From Pyropia yezoensis (taxonomy: Eukaryota; Rhodophyta; Bangiophyceae; Bangiales; Bangiaceae): a stretch of 64,000 nucleotides of DNA. The notes under the pieces were generated by a model. The model had not been told where the DNA came from, searched no databases, and saw only the letters and a program-made list of their open reading frames with translations. Below, one piece after another: positions 29,830-40,684 of this stretch. The translations under genes and the position numbers were made by a program. The stretch is from positions 8,399,119 to 8,463,118 of the forward strand of contig CM020618.1 in assembly GCA_009829735.1 (NCBI GenBank). Direction: 5' to 3'. Numbering within the stretch: the stretch's first letter is position 1; the number at the start of each line of letters is the position of its first letter.

Positions 29830-32630
29830 ACAACGCAGTGCCCCTCCTTGTCGGCCTCGAGTCTCATCAGCGGCTGGGCATGATTGTGCACACCCAGCGC
29901 TCGCGCATCTACATCGAGAAGACGACGACGGCAATCGACTGACCGGTGCAGCGCGGCCACCTCACGCTCCCACCACCGCCCCCGCCCACGACGGTCTCCA
30001 CGTACTAAAACCGGGCGGAGCTCAGCCTGGCACATCGACAGTTTGGCCACGCCAGCGTGGCCGCTATCCTCGGCGCCTTCCCGCCCCGCACGTTCTCCAG
30101 GTAGGACAAGCGCATCCTCAACGACGTGGCCCAGTCCTGCGAGCCGTGCCAAACCCACGCACACCTCCCACGCAGACCCAAGTACGCCCTCCTCTCACGC
30201 GCGCTCACCTTCAACAGAGTCATCTCCATGGACTCCTTCCAGCTCTCGTCCGCCCACCCGAAGGTCCTGGACATCACGTGCCTCGTCACCGACTACGGCA
30301 CAGGCCGCTTCCTCCCGTCCATGCGCGGCGCAGTGGTGTTTGCACTCCTCTACCTCGCTTGGCTTTGCACCTGGGGCTGCCCCGAGACGGCTTTGACATA
30401 GCGAGGCACCGAGGCAGAGAACGACGACGTCATCAAAGGGCTGCACTCCAAGAACACCCACTGGCGGACGGCGTTTACAGAGGCAGCTTGGAGGATCGGC
30501 CGCAACGAGCGCAACCACGGGCCTGTCCGGGATGCTTTCCTGCGCGTCCTTGCCGAGACGCCATCCCTGGCGCCCGAGCTGGCGCTAGCAATGGCGTACA
30601 AGGCCCGCAACAACGCCCCGCGCGTACATGGCGTGTCACGAACGACGGTTGTCACTGGCCAGCCTCCCCGCCTCCTCGTCGGCAACAACGCGCACGCGGA
30701 CTCCTCCACTGCCGCCCGCGCACGCGCCATGCAAACGGCAAGGGCAACCATGGAGCGATATACCGCCGCTGACCGCCTCCGCAACGCAATCTCCCACCCA
30801 GGCACCACCGTTACCGACGTGGACGTCGGACAGAAGGTGTGGCTTCATCGCCAAAAGCGCGGATCGCTGCGCGGCATCGTGCACGCCCCGGACGGCAAAA
30901 CGGTGTCCATCCGCCGCAATGGCTCCTTCTTCTCTTCTCACGAGGCCCGCACCAAGCCCTACGTCGACCGCTCAACCCCTCGCCGCCCACCCGCGGACCC
31001 ACCACCTGCCACGCATCCCGCGCCCATCCGCACGCACACGCGTGCTCCCACCCTGCCGAACCAAGTACCCGCAGCGGCCCGCGTCTTCACGACGCACCGC
31101 GTCGACCCATTGTCCCACCACCACCCCCGCTAGAATGCCGCGAAAAAGACGGAGATCGACTTCTTGCGCGCCATGGGGTGCATGCGCGCCGGGCCCGCCT
31201 CCGCGGTACAGAAAGGAACGCAGATCTTCGACTACATCTGGCGGTTTACACGAAAAGAGAACCGTGGCAACGGCAAGCCGCCCGCGCGTGCCCGCTTCTG
31301 CATCGCGGGCAACCGCGACTGGCACAAGGACAGCAACGTGCCCACATCGCCGGCCACCCCACAGCGCGCAATCCGCATCCTCATCGCAGCGGCCGTCATC
31401 CTTGGCTTCACCCTCCGCACGGAGAATTTTCTACGCGCCTACCTGCAGTCCGATGAGCTGCCCGAGCTCATGTACGTGGGCACCCCACCGGAGGCGGGTG
31501 ATCCATTCTCCTTCGTGTGGGCTTTTTTCCGCGTCATCTACGGCAAAGACGACGCCGGCCGTCACTTCCACTTCTCCGTTCAGAAGCGCTTCCTTCCCGT
31601 TCCCAGCGTCACCCTCAGGGCGGCGTTTGAGACGGTCTACATATGGGCCTCCCACGGCGCCATAGCCTCCTACGTGGACGAAGACCTCTCCATGGGGGAC
31701 AACCTCTATGACGATGCCAACCGGACGGTCATGGCGCTATACAAGACCCACCGCCCCGACCACGGGACCTTCCAGCTCGCCGGCATCTCGGCCACGACGG
31801 ACGACCAAGGTGTCCACTGCAGCGCCGGCCCGTACGCGGTCTCGCTGATGTTCATCACCGAACCCGAGCGGATGACGGACTACCTGCCCCACCCCCGGGT
31901 GCTCAACTCACTCGCCGCCAAGCTCCTGTGGGTCGGCCACTGCGGGCGGCCGGACGTGCTGAGCAACGCCACACAGCTCGTCAACCTGACCAACCCGACG
32001 GGCTCGGACGCCCGCCACGCCAACGACACCATCGCGCTGCTGAACAACCGCCCGCTGTCGCTCCGCTTGCCCAAGCTGGACCGTTCATCCAGCCGCATCG
32101 TCGTCTACGCGGACTACTCGGGCTCCTCCCAATCCAATGTGGACAAGCGGCAGGTCGGCTATCTGGTCGCCCTCAAATACTACACAAGCCGCTTCGCCCT
32201 GCTCAGCTGGGCGTCGCACAAGCCCGGCCGCGTCTGTCGCGGCTCCACCGACGGCGAGCTGCTGGCCCTCGCCGACGGCTACGCCGCCGCACTCGGCCTC
32301 TGGCGGCTCCTCCAAGACCTGCTCGACCACCGCGTGCACATAGAGACGTACACGGATTCGGCGACGGCATATGACCTCGTCACCTCGTTCAAGGACCCCA
32401 CGGACCTGAAGGGTAAGAACGACCTCTTCACCTTGCGGCGTGCCCTCCAAGACGGCTCCCCGGCGGCCATACACCACATCCACGGCGAGCACAACCCGGC
32501 CGACCCGCTCTCGAAGCCGACGTGGGCACGGCCCAAGCCCAACAACGCGCTCATGTGGCCCTGCACACGGGCGTTTTGGACACCCCCACGACGTCGCAGA
32601 CCACCTCCGACACCTACCGCAACTTCCTAA
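29830..32630 (+). pseudogene. Ty1/copia pol relic (integrase, RT, RNase H)
   Basis: Order integrase then RT then RNase H identifies copia. Around 29840-30000 is the pre-integrase block (HQRLGMIVHTQ ... GHLTLP), and about 30010-30180 has the zinc-binding H-x-H-C-C pattern (HRQFGHASV then CEPCQTH). The integrase core follows (VISMDSFQLSSA, RNERNHGPVRDAFLRVL, AYKARNNAPRVHGVS). RT begins near 31370 (AIRILIAAAVILGFTLR then AYLQSDELPELMYVG) and its active site is degraded (ASYVDED where YVDD is expected). RNase H ends the frame (VVYADYSGSS, RVCRGSTDGELLALADGYA). In-frame stops occur at about 29941, 30006, 30105, 30399 and 31131. The last 488 codons are open. It belongs to the diverse copia lineages seen in algae. 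Confidence 0.75.
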
Positions 32631-34298
32631 GGGCCGGCGCGCGAACCGCCTAGGCCTCCAACGGGCGGGCAGTGTTGGCTATACGCGCAGCACCGCCACG
32701 AGGCACCAAGACCAGGACGCGCCGCCACTGCTGAGTCGGCACCAAGTCTGACTCCGGTGCTAAGCGGACCGGCCGGACCATCGGGGAGTGTGGGCGATAC
32801 GACTTGCAGGCTTACTTATCTGCATCTGTACTTACATATCTGTATCTCCCGGGTCACAGTAGAGACCCACCGCGACAGCGCCCGGCTCCACCCGGACGCC
32901 CGCGGCAACCTCACTCGACATATCCACAGTTCATGTCCACCTCGGCGGACATGCTCCCTACTCTCCTCCTAGCAGCTTGGCTGCTTGCACCACATTCGCC
33001 ACGTGGCCTTTCTGCAGACTGACAAGGTGTAGCTCGAGCCTGTCTGACCTCGCGTTCACACCAGTACGCTCAGAAAAAGAAAAGCTCCATTCACTACTGC
33101 CCTGTGGTCGTCCCGCCAGACGTCTCATGGAGGTCTCCTTGGTGGCAAGGAGAACTCGGAGGAAGAGGAACCCGTGCCTGCTCTTCTTCGTGAGAAGAAG
33201 TGGGGGGTGTACGACGGTGTGAATAGTGTACTGGGGCGAGAAACTGCTCAGAAAATCGCTCAAGGACTGCTTCTGGAGGCAATAGTATCTGTTGTTGCCA
33301 CGGCGTGCACCTCATAGCTGTGGTGTTCCCGCCGACAGTGCATTTCCACATCACAATCAAACTGTATTTGATAGGGTTTACTTGGAATTGGGTCCTTCCC
33401 GTGTTGCTATGAGCGTTTCCTATGGCGCGTTTCAGAAAAATAATGAGACGCGGGTAGAGCCGCATGCATGTCACAGCAGATCTCCGCCGAAGTACACATA
33501 GCTCTCGCCCGCCTATGGGCTCCTGCGATCGAATAGGAAATGGCGGCAGCATACATCCCATACGTTTCCTCTGATTCGGCTCTCTTCGTGTGACCCTCTT
33601 CCTTTCCTTTTCTGAGAGCTGTGCGGTTCCCTGGCCCGAGTGCTCTGTCCCTTCCCACAACACGAATTTAAGGCCCGAGTCCTCTGCTTGGGCCGTTCTG
33701 AGCGCGTCACAGCAGCCCAAGCGGGTCACAGCAGACGTCGACGCAACGCGGGCTACTTCACATGGACCAATCAGCTTGCCGTAATCCGTGCCGAGTCGCT
33801 GCTCGGGGCTTTCCACGCAGGTCCAACCAGTCCCAGCTGGTCACAGCAGTCCACGTGCCGTCCGAGCGACGACGAATTTTTGAATCTCGGTCTCAGGCCG
33901 AGAAAGCCGCGGGCTCCGCCACAGATGAAAGGCGGGAAAGGTGGCTCAGCCCGGAGGTCTGGTACCGCCTGAGAATTGTTGTGGCCGAGAGCGCGTGTTC
34001 GCAGAGAGCGAACTGTATGAGATACTTGCTGTGACCTGCATGGGGCTCTTCCCGCGTCTCGTCACTTTTCTGAAACGCGCCTTAAAGGGACGTACCTGAG
34101 TGCCGCCTCATTCTTTTTTCTTCCTTGAAGAGCCTAAGGATAGCCCTTCTCGAGAGAAATACGCCCATGTCACGCAGTTCATGAGCGTATTTATTCCTGC
34201 TTTGTTGTAAGCGATGACATCATCGAACGGAGACGTCGAGCAGGGGGGTGCACGAGGGGTTCCCATGTGAACACTGCGAAACTGATTATTCTCTGGCT

Positions 34299-34353
34299 GG
34301 TCAGATTTACCCGCCGTGGTCAGATTTACCCGCCGTGGTCAGATTTACCCGCC
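34299..34353. repeat. 19-bp tandem repeat, nearly three copies
   Basis: The unit GGTCAGATTTACCCGCCGT starts at 34299, 34318 and 34337; the last copy is cut after 17 bases. The copies are identical, so it is a young minisatellite. Confidence 0.9.
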
Positions 34354-34440
34354 AGACGGATATTCTGCGCGCTCGGCCCATCCTCGAGGAGTGTTTTTCA
34401 ATTGTGATCCGCGCGAACAAGCAAAGTTCAGGCACCGAGC

Positions 34441-34505
34441 CGTCTCAGATCTCAGATCTCAGAGCTCAGATCTCAGACGGGTCCCGTGTGGCTTCTCAGA
34501 TCTGA
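34441..34505. repeat. CTCAGAT microrepeat cluster
   Basis: TCTCAGA-type units repeat about six times (…TCTCAGATCTCAGATCTCAG…), just upstream of the ankyrin-protein gene. A similar CTCAGAGAC cluster lies at 49965. Confidence 0.7.
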
Positions 34506-34722
34506 GCCACGCTTGAGTCGCTTCCTGACTCAAGATGCGACTTAAACGGACTTTCATATGAGCATACATACTCAACTGAGTCGACGCGTGCGTGAACAGA
34601 GCTCAGTTGCCCACCTTGCCCCCGCCTCGCCCTCGCGTCCCGCCCTGGCGGCTCTGGTCTGGCGCCGCTACCCTCCCTTACTGCCAACCTTGTGCACCCC
34701 CCGCCGCTCCCCGCCCTCGGCC

Positions 34723-36086
34723 ATGGCTGCCTTTGCCACCGCCCCCGCCGTCGGCGTTGGCCGCCCCGCATCTACCCGTGGCGCGTGCTTGCTGCCAACC
34801 GGCTCGGCGCTTTGCGGCGCCCTCCCCGCGCGGGCGCCGCGCCCGTTCCGGCCGTCCCGCCGTTGCCGACCGGTGGCGTCGCTCCAGTCGCCAGACCGGG
34901 ACGGCCCGCCCGACCTGGAAGAGTACTTTGCGGGCAAGGCGGCGGCCGCCGCCGCGGCGGCCGCGGGTGCGGCGCCGGCTCCCCCCGTAGCGCTCGGGAC
35001 GGGGCGGGCGAATACGGGAGCGTGTGGCGGCGACGCGGTCGCAGCTGGGGAGGCAGCGGCGACCAAGGCGCTGGCCGCTCTGGGGGAGCACGCCACCGTT
35101 GCTGACGTGGTTGCCGTCCACGTGACAGCCGACGTTGGGGTGGACTGGACGGGCTTGCTGGCGGGCGTGGCGGCCGTCGTCGGCGCGGGGGGGGTCCCGT
35201 TGCTGGGGCGGGCGGTGGAGAAGAAGGACGGGGCGGGGAGCGTGGAGGTGCTTCTCCTGGGAGGGGGGGGGGGGTTGCCCGCTCGTCTGCCGCCGTACCA
35301 GTGGGGGGAGACGCCGCCGCCGCTGCCGTTGGGGGGGCGGAAGTTCAAGACGCTGCCGCCGCCGCGGCGACGACGGCCGCCAAGGAGGTGCTGGAGCGGC
35401 TGGCCGCCGCCGGCGCGGCGGTGCCAACGTTTTGGCTGTTTGCGTCCAGCGGGGGGGCGCCCGCCGAGGCGGTGCGCGCGGGCGTCGAGGCCGCCACTGG
35501 CGGCAAGGCGGTCGTGTATGGCGGCCCCGCGGCGGGCGACGGCCGGTGCGTGACGGGGGGCGTGGTGCCCCCCGGCGGGTCGCCGCCGGCGGTGGCGGTC
35601 GACCTGCTGGGCATTGTGGGGGGCGTCAGCTTTATCGCGTCGGCGGTGGTCAAGACTTGGGCACAGCCGGTTTTTGCGGAGCCGCTGCCCTACATGACCC
35701 CCACTTACACGGGGGACCCGTCGACGGACCTCCTCACCGCCATCCGCTACAACGACATGGACACGTTTGACACCTGCCTTGCCGCGGGCGTAGACGTCAA
35801 CACCCAGTGGGCGGACAAGCAGCACCAGTCGCCGCTGCTCGCCGCGTGTGCGCGCGCGCGCACGGCCATGGTGGACGTCCTCCTGTCGCGGGGCGCCGAC
35901 GTGGGCCACCGCAATGATGGGGGCTTTACGGCCGTTATGTACACGCGGATGCTCAGTGGGTACGACCGTCCAGTGGTGATGGGGCAGCTGCGGGCGCTCG
36001 AGGCGGCTGGCGCCAGCGCCGAGCTGACTGACGAGGAGACGACGGCGCTGGATAAGGCGACGGGCGGGCGGATCGTGCCGCTGTGA
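34723..36086 (+). CDS. Plastid-type ankyrin-repeat protein (frameshift in a poly-G run)
   Basis: The start at 34723 gives a Ser/Arg/Ala-rich, acid-free N-terminus (MAAFATAPAVGVGRPASTRG…) typical of a plastid transit peptide. About residues 60-270 are Ala/Gly-rich with beta-like blocks (ADVVAVHVTADVGVDW, VPTFWLFASS, KAVVYGGPAAGDGRC) that faintly resemble a FIST sensory domain. A hydrophobic stretch (VAVDLLGIVGGVSFIASAVV) follows. The C-terminal 140 residues contain two ankyrin repeats (TDLLTAIRYNDMDTFDTCL, SPLLAACARARTAMVDVLL). The frame changes at the poly-G run 35262-35274; one missing base restores a 454-residue protein, so a sequencing or slippage error is likely. An in-frame upstream ATG exists at 34558. 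Ankyrins bind partner proteins; the target is unknown. It converges with DPH7. Confidence 0.6.
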
Positions 36087-36434
36087 GGGGGAGGGATATG
36101 GCGGCGACAGGGACAGTGGACGAAGGGGGGGGGGGGACACCGCGACGGGCCGCCGTGCGCGCTGGCCCTCCGTGCGGGTGTCGGGCGGCACCCCCGGCTG
36201 GCGATGGCGGCGGGCGGAGCAGCGCGGGGTGACGCGAGGCTTTTTCTTTTTGTTGTTTGTCTGTTTGTGAATAGGGCGGAAGCCGGGGCGGCCGCCAACG
36301 TCGGCCTTGCGGGGCGTCCCTGCCGCTGCCGCCGCCGCCGTCGCTGTCGTTGCCCCCGCCGCGGTGCAGGGCTCTGGGTGCCGTTGGTGGAGGGCGCGGC
36401 GCCCAGCACTTTCCGATCTCGTGCTACCAGCTCT
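36087..36434. other. Convergent 3' intergenic region
   Basis: About 350 bp between the stops of the ankyrin gene and DPH7. A T-rich run (36240-36270) is the only AT-rich patch and may serve 3'-end formation. No gene seen. Confidence 0.4.
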
Positions 36435-38030
36435 TTAGGCGCGGGCCGTGGCCCCTCCCCCCCCCCCCCACACCCCCTCCTCCGGCCGCCACACGCACAC
36501 GGTGGCGTCGTAAAAAGAGGCAGAGACGGCGGCAGGGCGCCCCTCCGCCTCCCCCCCCCCCCCATCCCCCAGCCAGCCCACTCCGTACGCGAGGCCCTCC
36601 CCGTGCCCCCCATAGGCGCCCACGACGGTCAGGGCGTCGGCGTCGCCGCCGCCGTCGCCCCCCCCCCCGCGGCGCACCACCCTGACGCCCGCGTACATGG
36701 CAGCCACGAGCAGCACCGCCGGGTCGGCCGGGCACGCCTTGACGCGCCACACCCCCCCCCCGCAGCCCACCCCCGCCACCGCCGACACGCCGCCCCCGCC
36801 GTCGCCGCCGCGGCCGCCCAGGCAGCGCGTGTCCCACAGCCGCAGCGTGTCGTCATAGCCGCCGCTCCACAACGCCGTCGGCGGGCCGCCGGCCGCCCCC
36901 CCTCCCCCCGCGCCGCTGCCGCCGCCGCCGCACGAACCGGCGGGCGCGACGGTCGTCACGCCCACCCCGCGATGGGCGCCCGCCACCCGCGCCGCCGCGC
37001 GTCCCGGCGGCGACCGCGTGTCCCACAGCGCCAGCACCCCGTCGTCGCCGCCCGACGCGAGGAGCGTCGCCGACAGCGCCGCGGCCGTCCACGTCTCGGC
37101 CGCGTGGGCGGCGGGGAAAACCGACGGGGGCCCGCCACCCCCACCGCCGCCGTCTGCGTCCAGGGGCAGCACCGCTACTGCCCCAGACGAGTAGCTGACG
37201 ACCGCCGCGCGGGGGGCGTCGTCGCCTGGCGCGGGGGGGAAGACGGACGCAGCGTCCCCGCCCCGAGGGGGCACCAGGCCGAGAGACAGTGCCAGGGGCG
37301 GCCCGCCGCCGCCGCCGCCGGCAGCGGGGGGCATGGGCGGCGCCCACGCACCCTCGGCGGTCAAGTGCAGGGGCGGGGCGGCGGCGGCTACGCCCGTCGC
37401 GGGGTCGTCTGTACCGCCCTGCTCCGGGTGGCGGCCTGTGGGGGTCGTGGCCGCACCCGGTGAGGGCGCCACCCCTACCCGCCTGAGCCACCCATCGGCG
37501 CACGCGAGGAGCAGGTCCCCCGGCCACGCCGGCCGGCCGCTGCCGGCCGCTGTCGGCAGCCACCGCACGTCGAGGACTGCGGAAGAGGAAAAGGCGCCGC
37601 GGGGTGTCAGCACCGCCCCACGACCGCTACCGCCACCGCCGCCACGACTGTCATCACCACTGCCGCCGCCACGAATGTCACTCCCGCTGCCGCCGCCACG
37701 ACTGCCATCCCCGCTGCCGCAGCCGCCGACGACGCCGCCGCCGCCGCCCCCGCAGCTGCCGTCGCCTCCACATACATTGCCGCTATCCCCGCCGCCACTG
37801 CCTGAGCTATCGCCACTATCGCCTCTACATTCGTCCGCGTCGGCTCCGCTGCCGCCAGCGTCAGGCCCCACAGCCACGTCCAGTAGCGACACCCCGCCGG
37901 TGCGGGTCGAGGGGCTGGACAGGGCGTAGGTGGCGACCGCAACGAGGTGCGTTGAGGCGCCGGGGGAAGATGGCCGCGCCGGCTCCACCGCGTCACAGCC
38001 GTGGGGGGCCTTCCACCGCGCCAGCTCCAT
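36435..38030 (-). CDS. DPH7: DPH7 (WDR85) homologue, diphthine methyl esterase
   Basis: A 531-residue WD40 protein. It starts THLVAVATYAL (about 27), then a Gly/Ser-rich insert (60-140), a first blade with AVLDVRWL and DLLLACADGWLRRV, and classical WD blades: LLASGGDDGVLALWDTRS (about 325-342), TALWSGGYDDTLRLWDTR (about 385-402), GVWRVKACPADPAVLLVAA (about 425-443), GLAYGVGWL, and SASFYDATVCVW near the end. The order GGDD..W, GSYDE-like..LWDTR, GGVWR.K.HP, SFYD..VW is characteristic of DPH7, which removes the methyl ester of the diphthine intermediate on elongation factor 2 before the final amidation; it acts in the cytosol. It is longer than the ~450-residue animal protein because of Gly inserts. 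No introns. Divergent from the gene at 38670. Confidence 0.8.
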   Translation of the reverse strand: MELARWKAPHGCDAVEPARPSSPGASTHLVAVATYALSSPSTRTGGVSLLDVAVGPDAGGSGADADECRGDSGDSSGSGGGDSGNVCGGDGSCGGGGGGVVGGCGSGDGSRGGGSGSDIRGGGSGDDSRGGGGGSGRGAVLTPRGAFSSSAVLDVRWLPTAAGSGRPAWPGDLLLACADGWLRRVGVAPSPGAATTPTGRHPEQGGTDDPATGVAAAAPPLHLTAEGAWAPPMPPAAGGGGGGPPLALSLGLVPPRGGDAASVFPPAPGDDAPRAAVVSYSSGAVAVLPLDADGGGGGGGPPSVFPAAHAAETWTAAALSATLLASGGDDGVLALWDTRSPPGRAAARVAGAHRGVGVTTVAPAGSCGGGGSGAGGGGAAGGPPTALWSGGYDDTLRLWDTRCLGGRGGDGGGGVSAVAGVGCGGGVWRVKACPADPAVLLVAAMYAGVRVVRRGGGGDGGGDADALTVVGAYGGHGEGLAYGVGWLGDGGGGEAEGRPAAVSASFYDATVCVWRPEEGVWGGGGGATARA

Positions 38031-38190
38031 GGTGAAGGCCGCGGGGTCGGGGGGGAAGGGGCGGTCGCCGCGGAGAACGAACTGCGCGAGGCACGCTACT
38101 GTACCGGTCGGGCGGCATGACGAAGGTGCAGGGCGACGTGCCTGGCTCTAAGGGAATTGATCCACCTGCTAACGTTGAACGCAAAGTAAT

Positions 38191-38198
38191 TATATAAG
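38191..38198 (+). promoter_or_regulatory. TATA-like box in a divergent promoter region
   Basis: TATATAAG stands out in a region that is otherwise GC-rich, 480 bp before the chosen start of the plus-strand gene at 38670 and 160 bp upstream of DPH7. If used, transcription would start near 38225, so the in-frame ATG at 38208 is unlikely to be the real start. Confidence 0.4.
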
Positions 38199-38669
38199 GG
38201 TTTAAGCTTGGAGTCTTTTTTGGGAAAAGGCTCTGACGCTTCACGAATGTATCCTGGTCCGTATCCTGTATTTGTGCAACGGTCACAGCCAGACGAGGGC
38301 AGCCGCGCTGGTGTGCACCCGAACGCCGGCGCGGGCGTCGGGCGGAAGCGGGCGGGCTCGGTCTGCCACTCCCCGGACACCGCGGCTCGTTGTCTTTTCC
38401 GCGCCCCTCTGCCTCCCCCCCGCCGCCATCGAGTCGGCTACGGGCTGTACGCAGCCTGTCATTCGCGGGCCGCTGCTGCTGCAGTCTGCGGCGCTCTTGT
38501 GGTGCACGCCCCCGCCCATTGTGTCCGTCACGCGCTCCCTCCCTTTTTGCCTCCCCCCCCCTTTTCGCCCTGTCGCTGGTGGGGTTGCCCGCCTTGGGTT
38601 GCAGTGCCCCCCCCCCTTCCACCCCCTGAGCCTGCTCCTATTTCATTGGGTGTGCGCGGCTTACCACCG

Positions 38670-39728
38670 ATGAGTTCCTCGGCGGCAGCGCCGCAGTCGT
38701 CGGCCCCGCCCGTGGCGGTGGGGGGGGCGGGCGGGCCAGCCACTCCCCCCGCCCGCCCCCGTGCCCCTTCTGCCGTCCGTACCAGTGGTGGCCGACGGGC
38801 GTTCGGGTCTGGTGGCGGGTCGGCGGAAGAGGTGCCTGGTAGCGGTGGCGGCGGCGACGGCGGCGGCGGCAGCGGCGGCGGCTTCCTCCCTGCCTCCCGG
38901 CTGCTTCGTTCGAGGCTCAGCGGCGGCGGGACGGGCGGTGCAGGGGTGGGGCCAGCGACGGCCGCAGCGGGGGCAGCTCCCTCTGGGGACGCTCTCCACC
39001 CGGGTGACGGTCGGGGGGACTCGCTCTCGCAGAACCCCGCGGGGAGCGCCGGCACCAGCACCCGAGCCCGCCCGAGGCTGGTGGTTGTTGATGAAGGGGG
39101 GAGCGGGGTGCGCTGCAGCGTAGCGCCCCCGAGCGTGGCACCCGCTGGAGCCTCCGCGGCAGCGTTGGCTGCGGGGAGCGGGGGGATGCCGGGCTCGACG
39201 GCGGCGGCGGCGGGGCACCCACAGCGCGGCTCAAGGGCGGGGGCGCACCGCGCTGGGCCCCCAATGGCGGCACCCGCGAACGCCACTGCGGCAGCGCCGG
39301 CTGGGGGGGCTGATGCCCGCCTCACCCCCCCGCCCTCTTACCCACTGGTCGTGTACGGCGGGGAGCTCGACGGGGACTTGCTGGCCGAGGAGGAGGTGGC
39401 CGTGGCCGCCGTGGCCGAGCCGCCCGCTGCCGCGGCGGTGCCCGACGACGCTGCGTGGGACGACGACGCGGATGCGCTGTGGGAGGACGAGGTCGATGGG
39501 GATATGGTGGCGGACGATGAGGACGGGGACGCGGCAGGCGACGCGTCAGACGTGGACGCGCTGGATGATGTGGTGGTGGTGGGGCCGGCTCTGGCCTCAT
39601 TGGGGGTGGACGGGCGGGACGCCTGGGGGGGGGCGTGTGGGGGTGGCGCTCGGCGGCGGCGTCACGCGGGGCAGTCTGGCAAGGCTCTGGCGGCGCCGTT
39701 CAAGCCCCCACGGTCGGTGCGAGGGTGA
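38670..39728 (+). CDS. Acidic, disordered protein of unknown function (352 aa)
   Basis: I chose ATG 38670 (MSSSAAAPQSSAPP) because a TATA-like box makes the upstream in-frame ATG at 38208 unlikely. Residues 1-210 are Ser/Gly/Ala/Pro-rich with a Gly-Ser tract; the centre is Ala/Pro-rich. About 225-310 is a distinctive acidic segment, starting YPLVVYGGELDGDLLAEEE and continuing with many Asp/Glu/Trp, then VDALDDVVVVGPAL. The basic C-terminus ends AAPFKPPRSVRG. An acidic stretch followed by a basic tail would suit a nuclear binding or chaperone-like role, but that is speculation. No family recognised. The C-terminal half is the most gene-like part. Confidence 0.45.
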   Translation: MSSSAAAPQSSAPPVAVGGAGGPATPPARPRAPSAVRTSGGRRAFGSGGGSAEEVPGSGGGGDGGGGSGGGFLPASRLLRSRLSGGGTGGAGVGPATAAAGAAPSGDALHPGDGRGDSLSQNPAGSAGTSTRARPRLVVVDEGGSGVRCSVAPPSVAPAGASAAALAAGSGGMPGSTAAAAGHPQRGSRAGAHRAGPPMAAPANATAAAPAGGADARLTPPPSYPLVVYGGELDGDLLAEEEVAVAAVAEPPAAAAVPDDAAWDDDADALWEDEVDGDMVADDEDGDAAGDASDVDALDDVVVVGPALASLGVDGRDAWGGACGGGARRRRHAGQSGKALAAPFKPPRSVRG

Positions 39729-40684
39729 TGGCTTCATTGGGGGCGGAGGGGTGTAGCCGCGGCTTCTTGGATCTGCGAATGAAGCCGCGGCTTCATTGGG
39801 GGGGGGAGGGGGTGAAGGCGGGGCCCTGCAGCCCGGTGGGAGGCGGGTGGGGCGGACGCTTTGTGGGCCACCTTTCCCGACGCCGCCCCAGCCCCGGGGG
39901 GGGTGAGGGGCCGCCGCTGCTGCCCCAGCGTTAGGGACGCCCACTAGCCGCTAGGATGGATGCTGCTGGTGGTGGCGGCCGTGCTGGGCGTGACCTACGA
40001 GGTGCTATTCGTGCGGCTGCGGCTGCCACCATGTCCCCGTGGTGGCCTTGACGGGGGACGGGGTCCGGGCAGAGATTCGCGCGTGGTGTGGCTGGCAGCT
40101 GGTGAGGGGAGGGGGGCGGGCGCTGTCCGAGTGGCGGCGCTGTGGCTGTGGCCGCCGTGACGGACGAGAACCCCACCTGTCGCCGCCCCTTTCCCCTTGA
40201 GGTGCGCGTTGCGTGGACTGGTGCCTGTTACCATGGCTCCCTGAAAAGAGGCAAGGTGCCTGCTTCACACCGCTCGAAGGGATGCCCCACATGTCGCGCT
40301 GCTCGATGAAGTCTGGTCGTGTCGCCAGTGTCGCGGTGCCTCTAGGGCATGCATGCTCGCCATGCTCGGGCGTGCGAGCAAAAACAAGAGCGGGCGGAGG
40401 CGACGTCTACATTTACGCTCCCGATCCCGTGTCGAGCTGCAGCGACATCCAATCCGGGGAAAAGAATTGGTGCTTTGCATGTGGGGTGGCTCAATACTGT
40501 AAGCTCCACACGGCCTGCTGGATCGCCATGATGGCAGAGCAAGAAGAACCCTCGGGATTGCGTGAGCTCATCCTCCAGCTCGCCCTCATCGCCTTCGTCC
40601 CATCCACGCCCCACCACCCCCCGCTCAATCACCCTCCCCCACCTCCCCAACGCTCCTTCCCCTCTCACCTCCCTTGTGTGCACT
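39729..40684. other. Intergenic region before the ascorbate peroxidase gene
   Basis: About 950 bp. Two copies of the phrase CCGCGGCTTCTTGG / CCGCGGCTTCATTGG occur at 39756 and 39785. Open frames here (for example 40213-40884) run into the peroxidase leader and have no recognised content. From 40562 an in-frame ATG precedes the chosen peroxidase start. Confidence 0.35.

Larger units (their letters stand above)
32631..34557. other. Unassigned stretch after the copia relic, with short repeats
   Basis: A possible 3' LTR start (purine-rich ACGGGCGGGCAG then TGTTGGC at about 32673) follows pol, but no matching end was found. A 240-codon minus frame (33816-33094) and smaller frames have no recognised content. 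The right part is AT-richer than the gene region that follows and carries the repeats listed separately. This stretch is the border between the transposon-rich and gene-bearing halves. Confidence 0.3.

Noticed and set aside
34668..36191. A 507-codon minus-strand frame over the ankyrin gene
   Set aside because: Antisense shadow; the plus strand has a transit peptide and ankyrin repeats, the minus strand only low-complexity sequence.
38208..38669. N-terminal extension of the acidic protein from ATG 38208
   Set aside because: That ATG lies only about 10 bases after a TATA-like box and the extension is Pro/Cys/His-rich with no gene-like features.
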